Translations under genes and position numbers: made by a program
In this document: positions 17,113 through 24,512 of the stretch, one piece after another
How positions within the stretch are numbered: position 1 is the first letter of the stretch
Layout of the letters: each line of letters starts with the position of its first letter
Assembly (NCBI RefSeq): GCF_000768555.3
Contig: NZ_KN293980.1
Location: forward strand, 158,947 to 222,946
Source of the DNA: Roseovarius mucosus DSM 17069
Lineage (GTDB): Bacteria > Pseudomonadota > Alphaproteobacteria > Rhodobacterales > Rhodobacteraceae
Direction of reading: 5' to 3'
DNA length: 64,000 nucleotides
Notes under the pieces: model-generated
Database searches by the model: none
The model's input: only the letters and a program-made list of their open reading frames with translations
Told to the model about the DNA's origin: nothing

Positions 17113-17997
17113 TCACCGCAGTCGTTCAGATGTGACCATGACGTCGCGCCCCTGTTGGTCATCCCAATGGCGGCGGTTGAGGACAACGCCATCGGCGCGG
17201 ACGTGGGCGATGCGGTCCAGATCGACCTCGGCATAGGTCCAGCCGGGGCGGTTGAGCGTGCCCTCGGCAAGGACGCCCGTGGGCGGGAAGCCTGTATCTG
17301 GGGGTCCAAAGACGCCACCCATACCACAATTGGTATCGACCGCCGGGGACCAATCCGCGGTGCCCACGGTCGAGGCCATGACGGTCACGCATTGCATCTC
17401 GAGGGCGCGAGCCATGGCCCCGATCCGAACGCGGGAATAGCCGGTCAGCGCCTCGGTGCAGGAGGGCACGAGGATCAGGTCGGCATCGGCCAAAGCCTTG
17501 CCCAGCAAGGGAAATTCGCTGTCGTAACAGATCAGGACACCGATTTTTCCAAGGCTCGTATCAAAGAGGCGCAGCGGGCCGCCGGCGGCGACGTGCCAGT
17601 CTTCGCGCTCGAACCGGGTCATGATCTGCTTGTCCTGCGCGCCGCGCGCGCCGGTGGGGGTAAAGAGCATGGCGCGGTTGACGGGGCGGGGGCCAAGATC
17701 GGGGTCAAAGACCGGGGCGGAGGCCCCCAGGATATGCAGCTTGTGGCGCGTCGCAAGCTCGGCATGCAGATCGTAAGCCTCTGACATCACGTCGGAAACT
17801 GCGTGCAGCGAGCGTTCGAGATCGCCGGCTGCCTCAGCCCCGGCCAGCGTCGCCAATTCCATCGCGCCATATTCGGGAAAGACGGCGAGATCGGCCCCGT
17901 TGGCGGCGGCCTCGGCCACCCAATCGGAGAGTTTGCGGCGGTAGTCGGCCCAGGAAGCGAGCGCGTCGAGCGGATAGGCGGCGGTGGCGATTTTCAT
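17113..17997 (-). CDS. carbon-nitrogen hydrolase (nitrilase superfamily)
   Basis: The ATG at 17997, with GGAGCG 6 bases upstream, gives 294 residues beginning MKIATAAYPLDAL. The Glu-Lys-Cys triad of the superfamily is visible as FPEYG, DKQIMTRFE and ICYDSEFPLLG. The family cleaves amides or nitriles and includes omega-amidases and carbamoylputrescine amidases; the exact substrate is not readable here. The promoter region contains two 12-bp direct repeats (18030-18063) shared with the divergent Phd-like gene. Confidence 0.88.
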   Translation of the reverse strand: MKIATAAYPLDALASWADYRRKLSDWVAEAAANGADLAVFPEYGAMELATLAGAEAAGDLERSLHAVSDVMSEAYDLHAELATRHKLHILGASAPVFDPDLGPRPVNRAMLFTPTGARGAQDKQIMTRFEREDWHVAAGGPLRLFDTSLGKIGVLICYDSEFPLLGKALADADLILVPSCTEALTGYSRVRIGAMARALEMQCVTVMASTVGTADWSPAVDTNCGMGGVFGPPDTGFPPTGVLAEGTLNRPGWTYAEVDLDRIAHVRADGVVLNRRHWDDQQGRDVMVTSERLR

Positions 17998-18029
17998 GGG
18001 CGCGCTCCGGGCTGAGGTCTGATGTAAGC

Positions 18030-18063
18030 TTTGTAAGGTCTTGCAGGTGATTTTGTAAGGTCT
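18030..18063. repeat. two direct repeats, 22-bp period, in a divergent promoter
   Basis: TTTGTAAGGTCT occurs at 18030-18041 and again at 18052-18063, exactly 22 bases apart (about two helical turns). The repeats lie between the divergent nitrilase and Phd-like genes, about 30 and 80 bases from the respective starts. They look like a tandem operator; the binding protein is unknown. Confidence 0.65.
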
Positions 18064-18145
18064 CGGATCGGGTTTGCGCGCAGCGCGCGCCGGGCGCAAC
18101 GATTTCTTAACCCCCGTCTGGCAGGGTGGTCGGATCAGGCAAGGC

Positions 18146-18448
18146 ATGAGGCGGGCGATGTATGACGAGATGCCGATCAACCGGGTGCGGACCCTGCTGC
18201 GCCGGGTGGTGGATCATCTGGCAACGGGTGGTCAGCGTGTGATGGTGCTGCGCAACGGGGTGCCGGTGGCGGGCCTTGTTTCGGTCAGCGATCTGAAGGC
18301 GCTGGAGACGGCGGATCAGGCACGGATGGAACATCATGCGCTGAGAGCGCAGGCGCGGTTGCGGGACATCGGCTGGTTGAAGGCCGGGCTTGATTCGGCG
18401 CGCTATGAGGTCAGGGCGCGGCACGGCCCGCCTGATACCAGGCGATGA
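18146..18448 (+). CDS. Phd/YefM-like antitoxin-fold protein, no adjacent toxin
   Basis: The 100-residue product contains a Phd/YefM-type N-terminal DNA-binding fold: INRVRTLLRRVVDHLATG then QRVMVLRNGVPVAGLVSVSDL, matching the usual pattern of a helix, a G-rich turn and the V-x-R-x-G-x-P-V-A strand. The remaining 40 residues are basic. ATG at 18146 follows the weak site AGGCAAGG; ATG at 18158 is possible. No toxin gene lies beside it: downstream it runs 38 bases into the convergent end of puuD. It may be an orphan antitoxin or a stand-alone repressor using the nearby 22-bp repeats. Confidence 0.6.
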   Translation: MRRAMYDEMPINRVRTLLRRVVDHLATGGQRVMVLRNGVPVAGLVSVSDLKALETADQARMEHHALRAQARLRDIGWLKAGLDSARYEVRARHGPPDTRR

Positions 18449-19646
18449 GGGTGGCGCGCTCCGCAGGCTCCATTGCGGTGAGGTTGGCCGGCGGCATGGC
18501 GGTGCTGAGCCCGGCATGAAGATAGAGCGCGCGGGCCTGACGGGCGAGGTCGGCCGGGGTTTCGAGAATCACGCCCTTGGGGGCGTGAATCATGCCGGGC
18601 CAGAGCGGTTCGGCGGCATGGCACATGGCGCAGCGCAGGGCGACGATCTCTTGCACCGTGTCAAAGCCGGGGGCCTTGGTCAGGCGGAGCTGGGCTGGGC
18701 TGAGGCTTGCGGTTTTCGAAGGAGTGTCTGCGTTGGTTGAGGCGCCCAGTGTAGAGAGCCAGACGATCGCGGCGAAGATCAGCGCGGTCACGCCCCAGGC
18801 CCACCAGGGCCGTCCGCGCCGGGCGTGCAGCGTGTTGAAAAAATGCCGGATGGTGACGCCCATCAGGAACACGAGGGCGGCGATCAGCCAGTTGTACGGC
18901 GTGGCAAAGGCGAGCGGGTAATGGTTCGAGAGCATCAGGAAGATGACAGGCAGGGTGAGGTAGTTGTTATGGGTCGAGCGCAGCTTGGCGATCTGGCCAT
19001 AGCGCGCCTCGGGGGTGCGCCCGGCGCGCAGATCGGCGACCACGATGCGCTGGTTGGGCATGATGACGAGAAAGACATTGGCGGTCATGATCGTGGCGGT
19101 GAAGGCCCCGAGATGCAGCATCATGGCGCGGCCGGTAAAGACCTGCGCATAGGCCCAGCCCATCGCGGTCAGCAGCGCGAAGAGCAGGAGCATGAGCAGG
19201 GTGGGCCGGGCGGCAAGCCGCGACTTGCAGAGGTGGTCGTAGATCAGCCAGCCGAGCCCCAGCGAGCCCGCCGAAAGGGTGATGCCCTGCGTCGGGCTGA
19301 GCGGGCTGTCGGCACTGAGCAGGAAGAGATCGGCGGAGGCCCAATAGACCAGCATCAGCAGGGCCGCGCCCGACAGCCAGGTGGCGTAACTCTCCCATTT
19401 GAACCAGGTCAGGTGGTCGGGCATCTGCGCGGGTGCCACGAGATACTTGCGGATGTGGTAAAATCCGCCGCCATGCACCTGCCATTCCTCGCCCTGCGTG
19501 CCCGGGGGAAGGTCGGGCGCGCGGCGCAGCCCGAGATCGAGGGCGATGAAGTAAAAGGAGGTTCCGATCCAGGCCATGGCGGTGACGACATGCAGCCAGC
19601 GGGCGGCAAACCCGGCCCATTCGAGAAGGATCGCCGGGTCCGGCAT
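18411..19646 (-). CDS. puuD: urate hydroxylase PuuD with C-terminal cytochrome c domain
   Basis: The 411-residue protein has an N-terminal membrane domain with several helices (DUF989/urate oxidase N-terminal type, GFAARWLHVVTAMAWIGTSF) and a C-terminal cytochrome c domain with CAMCH near residue 338 and a distal methionine in TAMPPANLT. PuuD-type enzymes hydroxylate urate to 5-hydroxyisourate and pass electrons through the cytochrome instead of using O2 like uricase. No other purine genes lie in the window. The gene's 3' end overlaps the Phd-like gene by 38 bases on the other strand. Confidence 0.88.
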   Translation of the reverse strand: MPDPAILLEWAGFAARWLHVVTAMAWIGTSFYFIALDLGLRRAPDLPPGTQGEEWQVHGGGFYHIRKYLVAPAQMPDHLTWFKWESYATWLSGAALLMLVYWASADLFLLSADSPLSPTQGITLSAGSLGLGWLIYDHLCKSRLAARPTLLMLLLFALLTAMGWAYAQVFTGRAMMLHLGAFTATIMTANVFLVIMPNQRIVVADLRAGRTPEARYGQIAKLRSTHNNYLTLPVIFLMLSNHYPLAFATPYNWLIAALVFLMGVTIRHFFNTLHARRGRPWWAWGVTALIFAAIVWLSTLGASTNADTPSKTASLSPAQLRLTKAPGFDTVQEIVALRCAMCHAAEPLWPGMIHAPKGVILETPADLARQARALYLHAGLSTAMPPANLTAMEPAERATLIAWYQAGRAAP

Positions 19647-19745
19647 CTGCGCGCGCTCCTCTTGGTGCTGTGTGTCAGGGTCAGCTTAGCGGTTGTGGCG
19701 GCGCTGTCCATGGGGCTGCGCGCGGCGGGGGATTGCCCGCGCGTC

Positions 19746-19783
19746 TTTGCAAATGTAGTCTGGCGCGCATGCGAAGTTGCAAA
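19746..19783. promoter_or_regulatory. two TTTGCAAA-like boxes upstream of scfR
   Basis: TTTGCAAA at 19746-19753 (itself palindromic) and GTTGCAAA at 19776-19783 are exactly 30 bases apart, three helical turns, and the second ends 11 bases before the scfR ATG. The core resembles the TTTGCAAA core of the RamB operator known in Corynebacterium, whose protein is related to ScfR. Autoregulation is inferred. Confidence 0.55.
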
Positions 19784-19794
19784 GGGTGCGCGCC

Positions 19795-21192
19795 ATGGCA
19801 ATCCAGAAACTCTATGCCGGGGCCAAGCTGCGCGAGACGCGGCAGAGACTGGGCCTGACGCAAAAGGATTTCGCGGGCAAGCTGGGCGTGTCGCTGCCCT
19901 ATCTCAACCAGATGGAGAACAACAACCGGCCCGTGAGCACGACGGTGGTTCTGGCGCTGGCGCAGGAATTCGGCTTCGACGTCACCGAATTGAGCACGGG
20001 CGATGCCGAGCGGATGGTGAGCGACATGCGCGAGGCGCTGGCCGATCCGGTGTTTGGCGACGATCCGCCGCCGCTGGCCGATCTGCGGCTGACGGCCTCC
20101 AATGCGCCGGCGCTGGCGCGGGCGTTTCTGGAGTTGCACAGCGCCTATCGCCAGACCCACGAGCGATTGGCGAGTCTGGACGAGGCGCTGGGGCGCGAGG
20201 ATGCGCGCAACCAGACAAGCCCCTGGGACGAGGTGCGCGATTTCTTTCATTATTGCGACAATTACATAGATGCGGTGGATCATGCCGCAGAGCGATTTGC
20301 CGAAGCGGGCGGCGGGCAGGGGATTTCGGATCTGGCCTGCGCGCGCCTTGCGGGGCTGGGCATCACGGTGGTCGAGGCGGACACGGCGCGATTGCGCCAT
20401 TACGACCGCACCGCCGGGGTTTTGACGCTGTCGTCGCGCGCGGCCCCCGAGAGCCGGCGGTTTCAGCTCTTGTTGCAACTGGCGCTGGTGACGCAGGATC
20501 AATTGCTGGAGGCGACGCTGGATTTCGCGCGGTTTCAGTCGGAGGCGGCGCGGTCGATCGCCAAGATCGGGCTGGCCAATTATTTCGCGGGGGCGGCGAT
20601 GATGCCCTATGGCCGGTTTCTGGCGGCGGCACAGGAGGTGCGGCACGATCTGGAGGTTTTGGCGCATCGGTTCGGGGCCTCTATCGAACAGGTCTGTCAC
20701 CGCCTCTCGACCTTGCAGCGGCCGGGGGCCAAGGGGATTCCGTTTTTCTTCGTGCGGGTCGATCAGGCGGGCACGATCACCAAGCGGCATTCGGCGACGC
20801 GGTTGCAATTCGCGCGGTTCGGGGGGGCCTGCCCGCTCTGGAATGTGCATCGCGCCTTCGAGACGCCGGGGCGGTTTTTGCGGCAACTGGCCGAGACGCC
20901 GGACGGGGTGCGCTACATCAGCCTTGCGCGCGATGTGTCGAAACCGGGGGGCAGTTTTGGCGCGCCGGTGCGGCGGTTTGCCATTGCGCTGGGCTGCGAG
21001 GTGAAGCACGCGGGCGAATTGGTCTATGCCGACGATCTGGATGTGAGCCACGCGCGGGCGTTCGAGCCGATCGGCATTTCCTGCCGGATTTGCGAGCGGG
21101 CGGAGTGTCATCAACGCTCGGTGCCGCCGCTGGAGCGGCGGCTACAGGTGACACCGGACGAGCGCGGCGTGCTGCCCTATCGTGTGGGCTAG
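19795..21192 (+). CDS. scfR: ScfR/RamB-family short-chain fatty acyl regulator
   Basis: From the ATG at 19795 the product has 465 residues. The first 65 form an XRE helix-turn-helix (LRETRQRLGLTQKDFAGKLG, LPYLNQMENNNRPVS). The middle is an ImmA/IrrE-like (DUF955) domain and the C-terminal part a DUF2083 domain with a cysteine segment (GISCRICERAECHQRSVPP). This order is that of RamB, PrpC-regulator and ScfR proteins, which control acetate, propionate or other short-chain acyl-CoA metabolism. No target metabolic gene is adjacent. The stop lies 5 bases from the convergent end of the glycosyltransferase gene. Confidence 0.88.
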   Translation: MAIQKLYAGAKLRETRQRLGLTQKDFAGKLGVSLPYLNQMENNNRPVSTTVVLALAQEFGFDVTELSTGDAERMVSDMREALADPVFGDDPPPLADLRLTASNAPALARAFLELHSAYRQTHERLASLDEALGREDARNQTSPWDEVRDFFHYCDNYIDAVDHAAERFAEAGGGQGISDLACARLAGLGITVVEADTARLRHYDRTAGVLTLSSRAAPESRRFQLLLQLALVTQDQLLEATLDFARFQSEAARSIAKIGLANYFAGAAMMPYGRFLAAAQEVRHDLEVLAHRFGASIEQVCHRLSTLQRPGAKGIPFFFVRVDQAGTITKRHSATRLQFARFGGACPLWNVHRAFETPGRFLRQLAETPDGVRYISLARDVSKPGGSFGAPVRRFAIALGCEVKHAGELVYADDLDVSHARAFEPIGISCRICERAECHQRSVPPLERRLQVTPDERGVLPYRVG

Positions 21193-21197
21193 CGCGC

Positions 21198-23225
21198 TCA
21201 GAGGCTGTCGATGAAGCGTTCGGCGACGCGCGGCTTGATCTCGCCTCGGTCGACCAGAAGTTCGAGGCAGCGCAGGGTGACGTCGGTGAAGCCGTAACAG
21301 GTATCGCAAAGCAGCGCGATCTTGCGCAGGGCGTCGTTGTCGAGCGTATCGGGGCGGGAGAGATCACGCAGGTAGAGGATGTCGCCGTCGAGCATCTGCT
21401 GCGGTGTGGCATCCTCGATCCGGCCCAGCCAGCGAGAGCGCAGGAGACGTTTCTCGATATGCAGGAAGGAGTGGGGCACCAGCCCGTGCGCCTGAAGCAG
21501 GCGGTCTATCTCGCCGAAGGAGGGCTGGTTGTCGTAGAGGGGAAAGAAATTGACCTCGCTCTGCACGGCCAGCGTTTGCGAGAGCGCGGTTTGGGCGTGG
21601 GTGAAGATCATCGCTTCGGCACCCTGCACGTCGATCTTGAGGAAATCGACATGGCCGATGCCGTCGATCTCGTCGAGTTTGCGGCTGGGAAGGTCGACAT
21701 GGCCTGTGGGGCGTGCGGCGCGGCGCAGGCCGAGCAGGTGGTCGAGCGTCGGCTGGCGGATTTCGAGGAGCGAGGCCAGGCCGGAGCCGCGGTAGAGGTT
21801 GAGGCGATGGGTCTCTCCGTCGCCCACGACATCGGGGAAATAGGTCTCGTGCGGGGATTTGCGGGCGTTGAGGGCGGCGAGCGCTTCGGGCTGGGGTTCA
21901 AATCCGGTGACATGGGCGTGACCGGCGGCCAGAAGCTCTTTGTAGGGGGCGTCGTGGTTCATCGGGTTGGCCCCGATGTCGAGGATGCGCAGGGGATCAG
22001 TGAGACCCAGAGTGCGCGTGAGGTCGGCAAGGCGCTGCTGCGCGCGCACCTCAGGCGAGGGGGTGTTGCGGGGCGGGGCGATGGGGGTGGGCTGTACCGC
22101 GTGCAGGCTGGCCCCGGTGCCGTCGCGCAGGTCGGCAAGCACCTGCATCATCTGGGCGGCGACGCGCGCCGGGGCGCGGTCCTCGGCGAGGGCAAAGGCC
22201 GCCGCGCGGCGGGTGCGCAATTCGTCATCAGGCATCTCGACCAGCCGGGTCATCATCCGCAAGAGGGCGCGCGGCGCGCCAGGATCATAGAGCAGGTCGT
22301 GGTTTTCCGGGGCGACATGCGCGCGCAGCGCCTCGGTATCGGGACCGATCACCGGCAGGCCAAAACCCTGCGCCAGCATCACCGAGCCGGAGGTGAAGAG
22401 ATTGTTGAAAGGGGCCACGAAGACCTGCGCGCGGGCAAAGATGCCGGCCACGTCCTCATCCGGCACGGCCTCGTCGGTGATCTCGACCGCGGGTGCATCG
22501 GTGAGGCCGCGAAAGAGCTTTTGATGGCTGCGCGCCGCGCGGCCGCAGAGATGCAGGTGAAACGGCACCTCGCGCCGGATCAGCACGCGGGCGGTATCGA
22601 CGAGCGTATCCAACCCCTTGTTGGCGCGAAAGGCCCCGAAGAAGAGAAAGGCGCGCGCGTCGCAGTCTGGCAGGTCGCGGGCAAGACTGGTGGCGGCGGG
22701 TTCGTATTGGCCCAGATAACTGGGGTGGGGAATGATGCGCAGGCGGGTGGGGTCGATCCCCCAGTCGCTTTGCATGTGCAGGGCGGCATCGGGGGTGTGA
22801 ACATGCACCAGATCGGCGAGGTCCACGACGCGGGCGCGCGCGGCGCGAAAGGTCTCGGGGTCCATGTCGCGATGCGGGCTGCGGTTGTGCACGGTCCAGA
22901 GGATGCGGCCCCCCCCGGCCTTGAACGCCGCGAGCGCCGCCAAGTCGCGCTCGGCCTCGCTGGCATTGGCGGCGCTGTCGCGGGAGCGGCCAAAGATCAG
23001 GTCATCCCAGTGCAGGTGCAAGAGGCGGTGCCCCTCGGCGAGCAGGCGGGGCAGATCGGTGATCTCGGTCTTGGCCAGAGGTTCTGGGCGAAAACCGGCC
23101 TCGTCTGCGGCGTAGATCAGGTGCTGGTAGGGATTGCCGCGCGACATCGGAAGATTGAGGACGGCGGCCGGTTCTGCCGCGACCGGTCGGGCGGCAGCTT
23201 TCTTGATCGTTGCGCTTTTTGCCAT
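21198..23225 (-). CDS. glycosyltransferase - FkbM methyltransferase fusion
   Basis: The 675-residue product (ATG 23225) joins two enzymes. Residues about 40-370 form a GT-B (family 4-like) glycosyltransferase, with LFFGAFRANKGLDTL as donor-domain start and FVAPFNNLFTSGSVMLAQGFGLPVIG as nucleotide-sugar-binding stretch. Residues about 420-600 form an FkbM-type methyltransferase with the SAM motif LRILDIGANPMN and the HVDFLKIDVQGAEAMIF motif. A low-complexity Ala/Lys leader precedes them, without a signal peptide or membrane segment. The fusion suggests transfer of a sugar and its O-methylation on one glycan, such as a surface polysaccharide or flagellar sugar; the substrate is unknown. No other glycan genes are near. 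Confidence 0.85.
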   Translation of the reverse strand: MAKSATIKKAAARPVAAEPAAVLNLPMSRGNPYQHLIYAADEAGFRPEPLAKTEITDLPRLLAEGHRLLHLHWDDLIFGRSRDSAANASEAERDLAALAAFKAGGGRILWTVHNRSPHRDMDPETFRAARARVVDLADLVHVHTPDAALHMQSDWGIDPTRLRIIPHPSYLGQYEPAATSLARDLPDCDARAFLFFGAFRANKGLDTLVDTARVLIRREVPFHLHLCGRAARSHQKLFRGLTDAPAVEITDEAVPDEDVAGIFARAQVFVAPFNNLFTSGSVMLAQGFGLPVIGPDTEALRAHVAPENHDLLYDPGAPRALLRMMTRLVEMPDDELRTRRAAAFALAEDRAPARVAAQMMQVLADLRDGTGASLHAVQPTPIAPPRNTPSPEVRAQQRLADLTRTLGLTDPLRILDIGANPMNHDAPYKELLAAGHAHVTGFEPQPEALAALNARKSPHETYFPDVVGDGETHRLNLYRGSGLASLLEIRQPTLDHLLGLRRAARPTGHVDLPSRKLDEIDGIGHVDFLKIDVQGAEAMIFTHAQTALSQTLAVQSEVNFFPLYDNQPSFGEIDRLLQAHGLVPHSFLHIEKRLLRSRWLGRIEDATPQQMLDGDILYLRDLSRPDTLDNDALRKIALLCDTCYGFTDVTLRCLELLVDRGEIKPRVAERFIDSL

Positions 23226-23387
23226 GCTCTGCCTCTTGCCCAAGACGTACCAATTACGACGGCGGCGCCGGGATCAGCTGGATCTGGCGGGTCAAGAGAC
23301 GGCGCGTTTTGCGCCGCGCTGCCCGCTTTGGTCCCTGCTTTGGCCCCGTCGTCCGACCCTGTCGCCATGATGACTGCAAGTCGCGTG

Positions 23388-24434
23388 CTAGTCCAGTTCG
23401 AACACGGGGATAAAGCTGGCGGGGGCCAGTGTTTCGGCGAGGTCGGTATTGCCGACCATGTCGGGGGTCACAAGCTGAATCCGGGGGCCGGCGTGGCGTG
23501 TATCAAGCGTGCCCTCGATGGCGCGCACGGCCATTTCGATGGCGAGTTTGCCCTGCATGATCGGGAAATCGGTGGGCGCGGCGAGAATGCGGCCCCGGCG
23601 GATGCCGCGAAAGACCGCGTGGCTCATGTAATCCGAGACGATGTTGATCCGGCCTTCGAGTCCGCGCGCGCGCAGGATCGACACGGCAACTTCGGCGGTG
23701 GGGGCGCTGCCGACGATGTAGTCGATCTCGATCCCGCTATCGAGCGTTTCCTCGACCAGCGTCACCTGAATTTCGCGGCCCGTGTCGCCGAATTTGGTCA
23801 GCACGATTTCTGCCGCGCTGTTGGCGATGGCGTCGCGAAAGCCTGCCTCGACAAAGCCGACCCAACCGGCGCCCTCGGGGCCGGGAAACCATGCGAGCCG
23901 CACCGGGGCGCTGCCCTTTGGGTGGCGGTCTGCGATGAAGCGGCCGGTGATGGCACCCATGTCATACCACGACACCGCCGCCTTGGCGGCGATGCCGGGG
24001 TCGGCGATGTCATTGACGGCGGCGATGACCGGCACCTCTTGCGAGAGCGCCTGAACCGTGGGGGTCAGCCCCTCGAAGGACACGGTGCCCACCACGAGGG
24101 CGTCGGCCCCTTGGGTCACGCAATCGCTGATCTGTTCGATCTGGCGGTCGAGATTGGGATAACCGCCCGCCTCGACCAGACGAAAGCCCACGCCGAGGCG
24201 CTGGGCCTCTTCGACCATGCCGTAATTGACCGAGAGCCAATAGGCGTCCTTGAGATGGGGATAGGAGACGCAGATCGTCCAGGGCGAGGCGGCACGGTCG
24301 AGCGGTTGATAGGTGAGCGGGCGCGCCGGGCTGGTATAGTCGAAAGGCACGGTATGGGTTTGCAGCGCCCATGGATCTGCGGCGAGGGGCAGGGGGGCCA
24401 GAAGCGCCAGCATACAGGCGATTATTCTTTGCAT
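23388..24434 (-). CDS. torT: periplasmic TMAO-binding sensor protein TorT
   Basis: The 348-residue protein has a signal peptide (about 1-19, IIACMLALLAPLPLAAD) and a type I periplasmic binding fold. Family-typical features are the ASPWTICVSYPHLKDAYWLS segment and GADALVVGTVSFEGL. TorT binds trimethylamine N-oxide and hands the signal to the sensor kinase TorS in E. coli. It diverges from torS with 78 bases between starts, and torR follows torS, so all three parts of the system are together. No torCAD reductase genes are in the window. Confidence 0.9.
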   Translation of the reverse strand: MQRIIACMLALLAPLPLAADPWALQTHTVPFDYTSPARPLTYQPLDRAASPWTICVSYPHLKDAYWLSVNYGMVEEAQRLGVGFRLVEAGGYPNLDRQIEQISDCVTQGADALVVGTVSFEGLTPTVQALSQEVPVIAAVNDIADPGIAAKAAVSWYDMGAITGRFIADRHPKGSAPVRLAWFPGPEGAGWVGFVEAGFRDAIANSAAEIVLTKFGDTGREIQVTLVEETLDSGIEIDYIVGSAPTAEVAVSILRARGLEGRINIVSDYMSHAVFRGIRRGRILAAPTDFPIMQGKLAIEMAVRAIEGTLDTRHAGPRIQLVTPDMVGNTDLAETLAPASFIPVFELD

Positions 24435-24512
24435 GAAACGCTCACTCCTCTGCGGAAATTACTATAGACTGTCGCGGATGGACTGCAACATGGGCGGAGC
24501 GGGAAGGGCCGG

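Noticed and set aside
18825..24467. A 1880-codon open frame on the plus strand
   Set aside because: It is antisense to puuD, the glycosyltransferase-FkbM gene and torT, and crosses scfR in another frame. Its translation is low-complexity (Gly/Arg/Ala/His-rich) and it arises from GC-rich codon bias; real genes explain the region.
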